Source: Campylobacter sp. TTU_617
Lineage (GTDB): Bacteria > Campylobacterota > Campylobacteria > Campylobacterales > Campylobacteraceae
Assembly (NCBI RefSeq): GCF_016599045.1
Contig: NZ_JAENKV010000002.1
Coordinates: 1-64,000, forward strand
Direction: 5' to 3'
Length of the DNA: 64,000 nucleotides
A program made the position numbers and the translations under genes. This document shows, in pieces, positions 1-9,934 of the stretch (its first letter is position 1; every line of letters begins with the position of its first letter). Below the pieces are notes generated by a model that saw only the letters and a list, made by a program, of their open reading frames with translations, was not told the DNA's origin and ran no database searches.

Positions 1-1053
1 AGATATGGGGTTGATTATGATGGAAGTGGTTCATTTGCCGCAGCTGATGTAAATGAAAATGTTAAAGTAGTTGTAAATTCTTCAGGAGCTTTTTCTATCA
101 CTAATGTTAATGAAAGTTCAAATAGTCCAACACTTGTTACAGGGGGTCAAGGAGCATTACAATTTGGACCTCACAATATGAATTTTAATATCACTGCTTA
201 TACAGATGAGAAAGGAACTGTAAGCACTAATGATGCTTTCACAAAGATCTTTAAAGGACTTGATGGTTCTTTTCCTGCTGGAAATCAAGTAAAACAAAGT
301 GAGCTTTTAAAACTTAGCGCTTTTTCAGCTGGACTTGAAATTTATGACTCTTTAGGTTCAAAACACACTTTAGAAGTGCAATTTGTAAAACAAAGCACAA
401 CTCAAGATGGGGGTAATGAATGGCAAATGATTATCCGTGTTCCTGAGCCTGCTGAGATCAATACCACAGGAGAGGGTCCAAACAATATCATCGTAGGAAC
501 AGCAAGATTTAACAATGATGGTTCTTTATCAAACTATAATCCAAGAACAATCAACTTTTCACCAAATAATGGTGCAGCACCAAATCAACAAATCAAACTT
601 AGCTTTGGAACAAGTGGAAGTAATGATGGTCTAGTAAGCTCAAACTCAGCTTCAACCTTAACTTCTCAAGCAACTGATGGTTATACTTCAGGAAACTTAA
701 AACCTGATGCGATACGCGTTGATGATAAAGGTAATATCTTAGGTGAATTTACAAATGGAAAAACTTTTGCAGTAGCAAAAATCGCTATGGCTTCAGTGGC
801 TAATAACTCAGGTCTTGAAGAAATCGGTGGAAATCTTTTTAAAGTAACAGCAAATAGTGGTTCTATAGTAGTAGGTGAAGCTGGAACAGGCGGACGCGGT
901 GAGATGAAAACCTCAGCACTTGAAATGTCAAATGTGGATTTAAGTCGTTCTTTAACTGAACTTATCATTATACAAAGAGGTTATCAAGCAAACTCTAAAA
1001 CAATTTCAACTAGCGATCAAATGCTCCAAACTTTGATCCAATTAAAACAATAA
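1..1053 (+). CDS. flgE2: Flagellar hook protein FlgE (C-terminal part, 5' end outside window)
   Basis: The frame is open from base 1 and gives about 350 residues of a flagellar hook protein, the extracellular universal joint between rod and filament. The end carries the family's conserved C-terminal block (SNVDLSRSLTELIIIQRGYQ, then TSDQML), which packs into the D0 coiled coil of hook and rod proteins. The middle is Gly/Ser/Asn-rich, as in the surface domains of Campylobacter hooks. It resembles the large C. jejuni hook protein (Cj1729c, about 865 residues by memory) rather than the 545-residue paralogue at the other end of this window. The start and promoter lie upstream of the window. Family certain; symbol by resemblance. 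Confidence 0.9.
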   Translation, partial: RYGVDYDGSGSFAAADVNENVKVVVNSSGAFSITNVNESSNSPTLVTGGQGALQFGPHNMNFNITAYTDEKGTVSTNDAFTKIFKGLDGSFPAGNQVKQSELLKLSAFSAGLEIYDSLGSKHTLEVQFVKQSTTQDGGNEWQMIIRVPEPAEINTTGEGPNNIIVGTARFNNDGSLSNYNPRTINFSPNNGAAPNQQIKLSFGTSGSNDGLVSSNSASTLTSQATDGYTSGNLKPDAIRVDDKGNILGEFTNGKTFAVAKIAMASVANNSGLEEIGGNLFKVTANSGSIVVGEAGTGGRGEMKTSALEMSNVDLSRSLTELIIIQRGYQANSKTISTSDQMLQTLIQLKQ

Positions 1054-1058
1054 TCAAG

Positions 1059-1106
1059 CTTTATCTTTTTTTGGATAAAGCCTTTATCCAAGTTTTCTTG
1101 GATAAA
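1059..1106 (+). terminator. Double hairpin after the hook gene
   Basis: Two stem-loops follow the hook stop codon within six bases. The first pairs 1059-1065 with 1074-1080 around a T-rich loop. The second is a perfect 10-bp stem (1083-1092 with 1097-1106) closed by TTTT. The two share the sequence TTTATCC/GGATAAA, so alternative pairing between them is possible. No long T tract follows the second, so efficient termination is an inference. Confidence 0.6.
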
Positions 1107-1361
1107 CTAAATCTTGCTTTGCAAGCCTACTTTTAGTGGTTTTACAATACAAGATTTATACGTAGGCTTGATGCCTTCAATTATTGCTAACTCACCTCTT
1201 GGTGAGTTGCAATTTAATTGATACTTTTTTAAGTTAATTAAAAAATATAAAAAGTAAATAACTACAAAAAACCTGCCTTTTAGTTTAAATTTAAACAAAT
1301 AAAGCAAAAATTAATCTTTTATAAGTATGATAAAAGATTTAATACTTTTTAAGGAAATTAT
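1107..1361. other. Intergenic stretch with several palindromes, no gene seen
   Basis: No coding sequence is convincing here. It holds CTTGC-TTT-GCAAG at about 1113-1125, a 9-bp inverted repeat CAAGCCTAC/GTAGGCTTG (1122-1130 with 1162-1170), and an AACTCACC-TCTT-GGTGAGTT hairpin within 1184-1211 extended by TTGC/GCAA. The last 100 bases are plain AT-rich sequence leading to an AAGGAA ribosome site at about 1351 before the antiporter start. Confidence 0.5.
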
Positions 1362-2660
1362 ATGCTCTTAAGTAATCCCATTATTATAAGTGTTATCTTA
1401 ATGACTTTACTTTGTATTTTTCGTTTTAATGTTTTGCTTAGTCTTTTAATCTCTGCTTTAGCAGCTGGAATGCTTGCTCATTTGTCTATGGTGGAGACTA
1501 TGGATATTTTAATAAGCGGTATGAAAGAAAATTTAAAAACTGCTTTAAGTTATATTTTACTAGGAGCCATTGCCGCTGCTATTTCCAAAACAAATTTAAC
1601 TGCTTATTTGATTAAAATCGTAAGCCACTTTATTTCGCATAAAAAATACTTTTTGCTAATTTCTTTAACTATTATTTCTTGCTTTTCACAAAATTTAGTG
1701 CCTATACATGTGGCTTTTATACCACTTTTAATACCGCCACTTTTAAGTCTTTTTAATCGCTTAAAAATTGATCGTAGAGCGGTAGCTTGTGCTTTAACTT
1801 TTGGACTTACCACTCCTTATATGGTGCTACCTGTAGGCTTTGGACTTACTTTCCAAGATCTAATAAAAGATAATATCGCTTCTAATGGAGTGAATGTAAG
1901 CTTAAGTGATGTTACCAATACGATGTATTTGGCTGCTTTTTGTATGATACTAGGACTTTTTTTAGCTCTTTTTGTTTTTTATAGAAAACCAAGAGAATAT
2001 AAAGAGATAGAAATTTCCAAAGTAGATTTTGACAATCTTAAAATGACACGTAAAGAATGGGGTGTTTTAGCAGGACTTATAGTAACTTTAATCTGCCAAA
2101 TTGCTACTATGAATTTACCTTTATCTGGACTTTTAGGTTTTGTTTTAATGGTAATTTTAGGAGGAGTTGAATACAAAAAAATTGATTTGATTTTTGATGA
2201 TGGTTTAAAGATGATGGGTTTTATAGCCTTTGTTATACTCGTAGCGGCTGGATATGGAGAAGTTTTAAAACAAAGCGGTGCTGTTAGTGAGCTTGTAAAT
2301 TCTGTTGTTCCTTTTATGCAAGAGAGTAAATTTCTAGCTATTTTTATAATGCTTTTAATAGGACTTTTAATCACAATGGGTATAGGAACTTCTTTTGGAA
2401 CTATACCTATTATCACCACTCTTTTTGTTCCTATTTGTTTGGAGTTAAATTTCTCTCTTGCTTTAATAGTCTTTATAATAGGAGTTGCAGGTGCACTAGG
2501 CGATGCAGGAAGTCCAGCAAGTGAAACTACAATGGGTGTTAGTGTAGGACTTAATGCTGATAAACAACACGATCACATTAAAGATACTTGTATCCCTACT
2601 TTTATCTTTTATAATGGAACTTTATTATTTATTGGAAGCGTGATAGCATTATTTTTATAA
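1362..2660 (+). CDS. Na+/H+ antiporter-family membrane transporter
   Basis: A 432-residue polytopic inner-membrane protein with about 11-12 hydrophobic segments. It resembles the Na+/H+ antiporter (NhaC-like) family protein that C. jejuni carries near gyrB (Cj0006 by memory). The C-terminal half has a GIGTSFGTIPIITTLFVP segment and a conserved GDAGSPASETTMG motif, in a position typical of ion-transporter re-entrant loops. The ATG is preceded by AAGGAAATTAT. Substrate is not proven by sequence: sodium/proton exchange is the family inference, and a dicarboxylate or amino-acid transporter is the alternative. The 3' part is duplicated immediately downstream. Confidence 0.75.
   Translation: MLLSNPIIISVILMTLLCIFRFNVLLSLLISALAAGMLAHLSMVETMDILISGMKENLKTALSYILLGAIAAAISKTNLTAYLIKIVSHFISHKKYFLLISLTIISCFSQNLVPIHVAFIPLLIPPLLSLFNRLKIDRRAVACALTFGLTTPYMVLPVGFGLTFQDLIKDNIASNGVNVSLSDVTNTMYLAAFCMILGLFLALFVFYRKPREYKEIEISKVDFDNLKMTRKEWGVLAGLIVTLICQIATMNLPLSGLLGFVLMVILGGVEYKKIDLIFDDGLKMMGFIAFVILVAAGYGEVLKQSGAVSELVNSVVPFMQESKFLAIFIMLLIGLLITMGIGTSFGTIPIITTLFVPICLELNFSLALIVFIIGVAGALGDAGSPASETTMGVSVGLNADKQHDHIKDTCIPTFIFYNGTLLFIGSVIALFL
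2375..2586 (+). repeat. Direct repeat copy 1 (within antiporter gene)
   Basis: This 212-base segment reads identically at 2682-2893, offset by 307 bases. It covers the GIGTSFG to HDHIKD part of the antiporter. The identity breaks abruptly at both ends. Confidence 0.95.
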
Positions 2661-2681
2661 AAATTTTTTAAAACTTTTTAT

Positions 2682-2950
2682 AATGGGTATAGGAACTTCT
2701 TTTGGAACTATACCTATTATCACCACTCTTTTTGTTCCTATTTGTTTGGAGTTAAATTTCTCTCTTGCTTTAATAGTCTTTATAATAGGAGTTGCAGGTG
2801 CACTAGGCGATGCAGGAAGTCCAGCAAGTGAAACTACAATGGGTGTTAGTGTAGGACTTAATGCTGATAAACAACACGATCACATTAAAGATAAATGAAA
2901 CTTTTTATTTGCTTAGAAGTGTGATAACTATTTTAGGAATTTTAATGCTT
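2682..2950 (+). pseudogene. Truncated duplicate of the antiporter 3' end
   Basis: Bases 2682-2893 repeat 2375-2586 exactly. The copy opens with an ATG in frame and would give 71 residues ending in IKDK. It then runs into sequence only loosely similar to the end of the real gene: AATGAAACTTTTTATTTGC..GTGTGATAACTATTTT against the parent's AATGGAACTTTATTATTTATTGG..GTGATAGCATTATTTTT, with about 27 bases missing. The copy therefore looks like the stump of an old tandem paralogue whose middle was recently homogenised or rejoined. There is no Shine-Dalgarno at a useful distance and the fragment holds only two or three membrane segments, so a functional product is unlikely. Confidence 0.85.
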
Positions 2951-2967
2951 TTAATTAAAAGCATTAA
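2942..2967. terminator. Bidirectional terminator between antiporter remnant and thyX
   Basis: TTAATGCTTTTAATTAAAAGCATTAA is a perfect palindrome (13-bp arms). It includes the thyX stop codon at 2964-2966 and serves the convergent genes on both strands. Confidence 0.7.
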
Positions 2968-3590
2968 TTATTCTCTTCCTTATATAAACAATGCTCAAAT
3001 ATAAATTTATGATCATCTGGCAAAGCTTTAAATAAAGCATTAGCTAAATTTCTTATCTCCCAAAGAGCTGATTTTGAACTTCTAAGAGTGATAAAATTTT
3101 GCAAGCTTCTTGCATTGATACTTAAAGTAAGCTCTGTTTTATAGCTTTCTGGTAGGCAATATTTAGCAATATCTAAGCTAATACTCTTTTGCAAAATAAG
3201 ACGTAAATTTTCTAAAGCCTTTATACTAGCATTATCTACCTCTTCGTTGCCACAAAGCACGAGATAACGGCTTGCATTTTCAAAATCTCCTATTTTAAAT
3301 TCATCTTCATTTCTAAGTTCTTTTAAAGTATAGCGTGTGCTTTTCACACTAGGACTAGTATGACGATGGCGTGCAACCTCTTGCAAACAAGCTCTAGAAA
3401 TCCCTTGTATATAAAAAGTATAGTTTAAATGCTCTAAAGTAGAAGAATGTTTAAATTGATTGCCTACACGATCGATTAATTCTTTATCTTTTTCTCCTCC
3501 ACAATCACCTTTTTCAAAACTTTGCCAACAGGTTCTAGTGGCATGAGAGCACACAAAAAGTGGGGTATGATGAAGTAAAGTAATTTGCAT
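2964..3590 (-). CDS. thyX: Flavin-dependent thymidylate synthase ThyX
   Basis: ThyX makes dTMP from dUMP using methylene-tetrahydrofolate, FAD and NADPH. It replaces ThyA in Campylobacter. The 208-residue protein carries the signature RHRxxS with its downstream Ser and Arg (RHRHTSPSVKSTRY, from residue 74), which binds FAD and dUMP. Start ATG at 3590 follows an AAGGAG-type site (about 3597-3602 on the minus strand). In C. jejuni thyX sits next to pyrG; here a Maf gene lies between them. Confidence 0.93.
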   Translation of the reverse strand: MQITLLHHTPLFVCSHATRTCWQSFEKGDCGGEKDKELIDRVGNQFKHSSTLEHLNYTFYIQGISRACLQEVARHRHTSPSVKSTRYTLKELRNEDEFKIGDFENASRYLVLCGNEEVDNASIKALENLRLILQKSISLDIAKYCLPESYKTELTLSINARSLQNFITLRSSKSALWEIRNLANALFKALPDDHKFIFEHCLYKEENN

Positions 3591-3614
3591 AAAAACTCCT
3601 TATTTTTTGGAATT

Positions 3615-5520
3615 TTAACATATATTATCTTTTATTTTTACAATTTTATTTTCAAAACCTCTTTTTATAAGTTCATTCTCTAATGCAAAAATACATTTTA
3701 AAAAACTTTGTTTTTGAAGACTTAATAAACCCTCAACCAATCTAAAATACTCCATATATTCTCTAATAAAAAGTAAATTTTTACTCAAAAGTTCTTCTTC
3801 ATTTTTAACATTTATCACAGAAATTTTAGCCAAACTAAGTTCAAGTTGAAAAGAACTAGGTTGTAAAAGCTCTAAAAGATCTTTAAAATTAAATAATTCT
3901 TGTTTTAAATTTTCTAAATCTTTGATTATCTTTTTCGCACATTCTAAATCAATATTATTTTGTTCTATGTGATTTATCTTTTGATTGATTTTATCAATAA
4001 ATTTTTTACAATTTTTTATACTTTTTATAATTTTTACAAAAGCTTTCAACAAAAACTCACTTTGTTTAGCAAAACTTAATACACCCAAAGGCAAATAAGG
4101 TTTTTTTGCATCTTTTAAAAGCTCTTTAATACATAAAGCAAAAGGTTTTTCTATGCTTCCTTCTATCCTTAATCCACCCTCAGTAGCATTATAAACTTCT
4201 ATACCATAACTTTTTGCTTCATTGATCATTTGTTCTAAAACTTGCTTAAAATAAACCCACGCCTCTTGGGTTTTAGCCTGTGTTTTTCCACCATAAGCTA
4301 AGGCTTTTAAACCCCGATAATAACCACTTTCATATTTTGCAGAATGTTTATAATCTTTTGGATGAGAATCCCCTTCATCATTAAAAGCTAAATCTTGACC
4401 TATAAAAATAATATTTTTAAAAGCTAAATTTAAAGCTATCACAAAAGATAAATGCGCCACACTAACAGAATAAAAAGCATAAGAAAAAGGTTTTAAATCA
4501 AGATAAAAAGCAAAAAGATAATCTCTTGGTATAAGCATAAATGAACGATTATTTTTTTCTAAAAATTCACAAGCCTTAGGAGATACTACTCCTGCTAAAA
4601 TAAAAGTTATATCTTTATCAAATTCTTTAAAATCATTGTTAAAAAATTCAGCCGTAAAATCAGTTCTTTCTACCATACAAACATAATCAGGCTTAATACC
4701 CTCTTTAGCCAAAATAGGATAAGCACTATCAGCACAAAAAATTACAGCTTTTTTGGCATTTTCTTTAAGCAAAGGAAGTTGTTTTGTTAAACTAGGTCCG
4801 GTTGATACTATAATAGCATTTTCAAAAAACTTAAAACGTTCTTTAGTGAGATTTTTAAAACTAGGATGTGTGATCATTTTAGGCAAATTAATTATAAAAT
4901 TTTCTAAACCCATTAAAACATCTTTTGGATCATTTCCATTGGTTAAAATCTCTTTTTTTAAATAAGACATTATAGTTTCATTGACTTTTAAAATATCTTC
5001 TTGAAATTTAAAATAATACGCGCTCATTAATTCTAAATGATAAACCTTTGCATATCTTATAAAAATAGGAATAGAATAAAAATTAGCATAATCATTTGCA
5101 CTCATTTTATTAGTATAAAAAATGATTAATCTTTGCTCTTTTAAAAAATTTGAAAAATCAAATAAATGAAATGCTATATAAAGAATTTCTAATTCTTTTT
5201 CAAAAACGATAATATGCTTATGATTTAAATTTTGAAGCAAAGCTTGGAGCAAAACCCCATTTCCAAAACCATAAAAATAAAGTATAGGATAAAGTGCAAA
5301 ATGATTTTGATATTTTAAAAGCTTTTCATTAATTTCGCTTAAAACATTTTTATAAAGACTCTCACCCCCCCCCCATAAGGTTGATATCTAAATTATGCTC
5401 TCCTAAAACAATCTTAAATTTAGAAACTTTAAGCTGGTTTAAATCTTGTTTTAAAATAGGATTTTGCAAAGCTTTTAGATTTTTATTAAAAAGGGCTTTT
5501 TGGGTATTTGTAAATTTCAT
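3615..5520 (-). CDS. Motility accessory factor (Maf, DUF115) gene, phase-variable and OFF in this sequence
   Basis: Maf proteins take part in flagellin modification by nonulosonic (pseudaminic/legionaminic) acids in Campylobacter. The open frame from 5252 to 3615 encodes 545 residues with the DUF115/MptE-like core (IVSTGPSLTKQLPLL, FCADSAYPIL, IFIGQDLAFNDEGDSHP). The true start is ATG at 5520 (MKFTNTQKALFNKN). From there translation enters a run of ten G at 5374-5365 (minus strand) and stops at TGA 5364-5362 after 52 residues. Nine or twelve G would join the frames into a 634-residue protein, the usual Maf length. The tract is therefore a classic slipped-strand switch, drawn in its OFF length. 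It lies between thyX and pyrG, where C. jejuni has no Maf gene that I recall. Specific Maf paralogue not assignable. Confidence 0.88.
5365..5374 (-). repeat. Poly-G (G10) phase-variation tract in maf
   Basis: Ten consecutive C on the plus strand, read as G10 in the gene. The first G is the third base of an in-frame ATG (Met49). G10 gives MGGG then stop; G9 restores the frame (MGGGESLYKNVL). Confidence 0.95.
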
Positions 5521-5594
5521 ATTTTACCTTAAAAAATTATAAATTCTTACACAAAATTACTTTATAAATAATAAAACAAAAAGTTTTTTTGGGT

Positions 5595-5600
5595 TATAAT
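5595..5600 (+). promoter_or_regulatory. -10 element of the pyrG promoter
   Basis: TATAAT preceded by TTTTTTTGGGT, a typical Campylobacter sigma-70 arrangement with an AT-rich upstream region and no clear -35. Transcription would begin near 5607, leaving a leader of about 18 bases with AAGG at 5614-5617. Confidence 0.65.
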
Positions 5601-5624
5601 AAAACAAAAAATTAAGGTAAATGA

Positions 5625-7262
5625 ATGAAGCTAAAACAAACAAAATATATCTTTGTAACAGGGGGAGTTCTTAGCTCTTTAGGCAAGGGTATAGCCGCAG
5701 CATCCATTGGAACACTCTTAAAAAATTCAGGACTTAATATAGGAATTTTAAAAGCTGATCCTTATATCAATGTAGATCCTGGAACAATGAGTCCTTTTGA
5801 ACACGGAGAGGTTTTTGTCACAGATGATGGAGCTGAAACCGATCTTGATTTAGGACATTATGAGCGTTTTTTAGATGAAAGTTTGTCTCAAAGTAATAAT
5901 TTTACAACAGGACGTGTTTATCAAAGCGTGATAGAAAAAGAAAGACGCGGGGAATATCTTGGAAAAACTATACAAGTAATTCCTCATATAGTAGATGAAA
6001 TCAAAGATAGAATAAAAAATGCAGGGAAAAATAAAGATATACTCATTGTAGAGATCGGAGGAACCGTTGGAGATATAGAAGGATTGCCTTTTTTAGAAGC
6101 CATACGCGCATTAAAGCTTGAAGTAGGCAAAAATAATGCTATGAATATTCATCTTACTCTTGTACCTTTTATCAAAGCTTCTGGAGAACTTAAAACAAAA
6201 CCTACTCAGCATAGCGTGGGAGAATTGCGTCGTATAGGTATAAGTCCTGATATGATTATTTGCCGTAGCGAAAAACCTCTTGATAAAGATTTAAAAAATA
6301 AAATAGCTATTTCTTGTGGAGTTGAAAAAAATTGCGTTATAGAAAGCATTGATGCTACAAGCATTTATCAAATCCCACTTAATTTTTTAAAACAAGATAT
6401 TTTAAGTGCTATTGCAAACATTTTAGATCTTAAAAATTTAAAACCTGATATGGAAAATTGGAATAATCTTGTTAAAAGAGTGATTGCTCCAAGTAATGAA
6501 GTAAAAATTGCTTTTGTTGGAAAATACATTGATCTTAAAGAAAGCTATAAAAGTTTAACAGAAGCACTAATCCACGCTGGAGCAGCACTTGATACTAAGG
6601 TTAATATCAAATGGATAGATAGTGAGAAATTGCAAAATTTAGATTCTTTAGAAGATTTAAAAGATGTAAATGGAATTTTAGTCGCTGGTGGATTTGGTTA
6701 TAGAGGGGTTGAAGGCAAAATAAAAGCAATAAATTATGCAAGAGAACATAATATCCCTTTTTTAGGAATTTGTCTTGGAATGCAACTTGCCCTAATTGAA
6801 TTTGCAAGAAATGTTTTAAAATTACAAGATGCTAATTCAAGCGAATTTGATGAAAAATGTCAAAATCCTATTGTTTATTTGATCGATGAATTTATTGATT
6901 CTAATGGAACCAAACAAATTAGAACAAGCAAAACTCCATTAGGCGGAACTATGCGTCTTGGTTCTTATGAATGTGAGATAAAAAAAGATAGCTTATTAAG
7001 CAAAATTTACAATAATGCTAAATCAGTCAAAGAAAGACATAGGCATCGTTATGAAGCTAATCCAAAATATAAAAAAATGTATGAGGATAAAGGACTTATT
7101 ATATGTGGTGAAAACAAAGGACTTATTGAAGCTATAGAGCTTAAAAATCATCCTTTCTTTTTAGCAGTGCAATTTCATCCTGAATTTACTTCAAGGCTTG
7201 AAAATGCAAATCCCGTAATTTGTGGATTTATAAAAGCAGCATTAAGCAATGAATACAATTAA
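5625..7262 (+). CDS. pyrG: CTP synthase
   Basis: PyrG converts UTP to CTP with ATP and glutamine, the last step of de novo CTP synthesis. The 545-residue protein begins with the amidoligase signature [15 protein letters not shown]. It carries a class I glutamine amidotransferase domain in the C-terminal half, with nucleophile Cys383 in GICLGMQ and a late His-Pro-Glu (FHPEFTS). An out-of-frame ATG lies four bases upstream (5621); spacing to AAGG favours 5625. The last 14 bases overlap recJ, so the two are translationally coupled. Confidence 0.97.
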   Translation: MKLKQTKYIFVTGGVLSSLGKGIAAASIGTLLKNSGLNIGILKADPYINVDPGTMSPFEHGEVFVTDDGAETDLDLGHYERFLDESLSQSNNFTTGRVYQSVIEKERRGEYLGKTIQVIPHIVDEIKDRIKNAGKNKDILIVEIGGTVGDIEGLPFLEAIRALKLEVGKNNAMNIHLTLVPFIKASGELKTKPTQHSVGELRRIGISPDMIICRSEKPLDKDLKNKIAISCGVEKNCVIESIDATSIYQIPLNFLKQDILSAIANILDLKNLKPDMENWNNLVKRVIAPSNEVKIAFVGKYIDLKESYKSLTEALIHAGAALDTKVNIKWIDSEKLQNLDSLEDLKDVNGILVAGGFGYRGVEGKIKAINYAREHNIPFLGICLGMQLALIEFARNVLKLQDANSSEFDEKCQNPIVYLIDEFIDSNGTKQIRTSKTPLGGTMRLGSYECEIKKDSLLSKIYNNAKSVKERHRHRYEANPKYKKMYEDKGLIICGENKGLIEAIELKNHPFFLAVQFHPEFTSRLENANPVICGFIKAALSNEYN

Positions 7263-8820
7263 TAAAGAAGATATAAAAAGAATTTTAAAACTGCGTTTTG
7301 AAAATGATATGCATAAGAAATTATGCGATTTGCCCTTGCCTTCTTGTTTAAAAGATATTTATAAAGGGGCAAATCGTATCAAAGAAGCTATAGAAAAAAA
7401 TCAAAAAGTTGCTATAGTAGGTGATTATGATGTCGATGGAATTATTTCTTGTGTAATACTATCTGAATTTTTTGATGATCTTGGTTTTGATTATATGGTC
7501 AAAATTCCCAATCGTTTTAAAGATGGTTATGGACTTAATGAAGAAATCATTAAAGAATTAGATTGTGATTTAATTATAACCGTTGATAATGGTATAGCTG
7601 CTATTGATGCCGCCAAACTTTGTAAAGAAAAAAATATTGATTTAATCATAACCGATCATCACACGCCTTTACAAACTCTACCTGATGCCTTTGCTATCAT
7701 AAATCCAAAACAAAAAGATTGCGAATTCCCTAAAATAGAAATTTGTGGCGCACAAGTAGCTTGGTATCTAGTTGCAGCCTTAAAAGAAGTTTGCAAAATA
7801 AAATATGATTTATCTAAATTTATAGAACTTCTAGCTATCGCAATTATTGCTGATATGATGGAACTTAGAGATTTAAATCGTGCTCTTGTTAGAAAAGGAA
7901 TAAAATATATAAACAAATCAAATAGAGCTGCCTTTAAAGCGATAAAACTTTACTATCAAAAAGATAAATTTGGACTTGATAATATAAGTTTTTTAATAGC
8001 ACCCCTTATCAATAGCGCTGGAAGAATGGATGATGCTAGCATTTCTTATCATTTTTTACATACTAAAAAATTACAAGAAGCGCAAAATTATTTAGAACAA
8101 ATTGTTAATTTCAATGAAAACAGAAAAGATGAAGAAAAACAGCTTTTTGAAGAATCTCTAAAACAAATTGATGAAAAAGATGCTTGCATCATAGTAGGAG
8201 GGGCAAACTGGCACGAAGGGGTGTTAGGGATAGTTGCTAGTCGTCTTGCTAAACATTTTAAAAAACCAGCCTTTGTATTTTCAAAAAATGAAAATAAACT
8301 CAAAGGTAGTGCTAGAAGCGTTGGAAAAATAGATATTTTATCTTTAATCACAAAAGTAAATTTCTTGCTTGAAAGCTATGGAGGACACAAAGGTGCAGCT
8401 GGATTTAGCCTTGATTTTAAGCATTTAAATGAATTTAGAACTTTAATCTTTGAAGAATGTCTTAAAATTCCCAAAAATGAATTTAATGATGCAGATGAAA
8501 TTTTAGGAATTTTAGATCCTTTTGAAATTGATTTTGAAATGCTTGAAATTTTAGAATCTTTTGAGCCTTTTGGATATAAAAATCCAAGACCTTTTTTCAT
8601 TTTAGAAAATTTAAATGTTAAAAATAAAAAACTAATAGGAAAAGAAGAAAAACATTTAAAACTTATATTAAATAAAAACAACAAAACATTGGAAGCTTTA
8701 TTTTTTAATTTTGACAAAGAACCAAATTTAAATGAAAAAATTACCTTAGTTGGAAGTATTTCAAAGAATGAATACAGAGGTTTAATAGTTCCTCAATTTA
8801 TCATTAAAGAAATTTTTTAA
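7249..8820 (+). CDS. recJ: Single-stranded-DNA exonuclease RecJ
   Basis: RecJ degrades single-stranded DNA 5' to 3' in recombination and mismatch or base-excision repair. The 523-residue protein has the DHH-phosphoesterase motifs: DYDVDG near residue 59 and DHH near residue 136. A DHHA1 region follows, with [10 protein letters not shown] around residue 380, then a C-terminal OB-like part. The ATG lies inside the end of pyrG. Length and motif order match the family. Confidence 0.95.
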   Translation: MNTINKEDIKRILKLRFENDMHKKLCDLPLPSCLKDIYKGANRIKEAIEKNQKVAIVGDYDVDGIISCVILSEFFDDLGFDYMVKIPNRFKDGYGLNEEIIKELDCDLIITVDNGIAAIDAAKLCKEKNIDLIITDHHTPLQTLPDAFAIINPKQKDCEFPKIEICGAQVAWYLVAALKEVCKIKYDLSKFIELLAIAIIADMMELRDLNRALVRKGIKYINKSNRAAFKAIKLYYQKDKFGLDNISFLIAPLINSAGRMDDASISYHFLHTKKLQEAQNYLEQIVNFNENRKDEEKQLFEESLKQIDEKDACIIVGGANWHEGVLGIVASRLAKHFKKPAFVFSKNENKLKGSARSVGKIDILSLITKVNFLLESYGGHKGAAGFSLDFKHLNEFRTLIFEECLKIPKNEFNDADEILGILDPFEIDFEMLEILESFEPFGYKNPRPFFILENLNVKNKKLIGKEEKHLKLILNKNNKTLEALFFNFDKEPNLNEKITLVGSISKNEYRGLIVPQFIIKEIF

Positions 8821-8835
8821 TTTAACTTTTATTTA

Positions 8836-8872
8836 TTATTTGTTAATATAGTCTAATATACTTAACAAATAA
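8836..8872 (+). promoter_or_regulatory. Inverted repeat in the asparaginase promoter/leader
   Basis: TTATTTGTTAA (8836-8846) and TTAACAAATAA (8862-8872) form a perfect 11-bp inverted repeat around a 15-base spacer that contains TAATAT (8854-8859), a possible -10. The right arm ends two bases before the AAGGAG ribosome site. It could be an operator or an RNA hairpin that limits access to the ribosome site. Confidence 0.55.
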
Positions 8873-8885
8873 GAAAGGAGAGTTA

Positions 8886-9929
8886 ATGAGAAATATTATT
8901 TTTATAATAATGTTTTTACTTTTAGGAGTAAGTATGCTAGAAGCAAAACCAAAAATCGTTATACTAGCTACAGGTGGAACTATAGCTGGATCTATAGATA
9001 ATGAGTTAGAGACAACAGGATATAAAGCAGGGGTATTAGGAATTGAAACTTTAATCAAAGCTGTACCACAAATTAAAGATTTGGCACAAGTTAGTGGGGA
9101 ACAAATTGCAAATATTGATAGCTCTAATATGGATGATGAAATTTGGCTAAAACTTGCTAAAAAAGCTAATGAACTTCTTAAAAAAGATGTTGATGGCATA
9201 GTAATCACCCATGGAACTGATACTATGGAAGAAACTGCTTATTTTTTAAATTTAACTATTAAAAGTGATAAGCCTGTAGTTTTAGTAGGCGCTATGCGTC
9301 CTGCAAGTGCTATGAGTGCAGATGGTCCTAAAAATCTTTATAATGCTGTGGCTCTAGCTGCAAACAAAGAAGCCAAAAACAAAGGCGTAATGATAGCAAT
9401 GAATGATAAAATTCAAGGCGCAAGAGATGTGAGTAAAACTCATACTTTAAATGTCGATGCTTTTTCTTCTCCTAACTATGGAAATTTAGGATATATTGTA
9501 GATGGAAAAGTATTTTTTTATAATACAAATTTAAAAGAACATACCAAAAAAACTCCTTTTGATGTGAGTAAATTAAATACTTTGCCAAAAGTTGATATAC
9601 TTTATACTTATTCTAATGATGGCAACGCTGTTGCTGCTAAAGCTTTATTTGACAATGGAACAAAAGGTTTGGTTATAGCAGGAAGCGGAGCTGGAAGCAT
9701 CCATCAAAATCAAAAAGAAATGTTAAAAGAACTTATGAAACAAGGTTTAAAAGTTGCTATAAGTTCAAGAGTAGCAGCAGGATCTGTTGCTGTAAGTAAA
9801 GAAGATAAAGATTTAGGCTTTATTGATACACAAGGTTTAAATCCACAAAAAGCAAGAGTCCTTTTAATGTTAGCTCTTACCAAAACAAACGATATAAATA
9901 CTATACAAAAATATTTTGAAAAATACTAA
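8886..9929 (+). CDS. ansB: Type II L-asparaginase with signal peptide
   Basis: Hydrolyses asparagine (and often glutamine) to aspartate and ammonia. The 347-residue protein begins with a Sec signal peptide (MRNIIFIIMFLLLGVSMLEA), so the enzyme should be periplasmic and let the cell use external asparagine. Both catalytic signatures are present: ATGGTIAGS near residue 30 with the nucleophilic Thr, and THGTDTMEETAYF near residue 108. C. jejuni strains differ in whether this gene (ansA/ansB at this locus) carries the signal peptide. A strong AAGGAG precedes the ATG. Confidence 0.94.
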   Translation: MRNIIFIIMFLLLGVSMLEAKPKIVILATGGTIAGSIDNELETTGYKAGVLGIETLIKAVPQIKDLAQVSGEQIANIDSSNMDDEIWLKLAKKANELLKKDVDGIVITHGTDTMEETAYFLNLTIKSDKPVVLVGAMRPASAMSADGPKNLYNAVALAANKEAKNKGVMIAMNDKIQGARDVSKTHTLNVDAFSSPNYGNLGYIVDGKVFFYNTNLKEHTKKTPFDVSKLNTLPKVDILYTYSNDGNAVAAKALFDNGTKGLVIAGSGAGSIHQNQKEMLKELMKQGLKVAISSRVAAGSVAVSKEDKDLGFIDTQGLNPQKARVLLMLALTKTNDINTIQKYFEKY

Positions 9930-9934
9930 AAAAT

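Noticed and set aside
1979-2419. 146-residue minus-strand frame inside the antiporter
   Set aside because: A shadow frame with low-complexity Ile/Lys/Ser content opposite a clear transporter.
2683-2898. 71-residue open frame as a separate gene
   Set aside because: It is an exact copy of part of the preceding gene without a ribosome site and contains only a few membrane helices; treated as a truncated duplicate.
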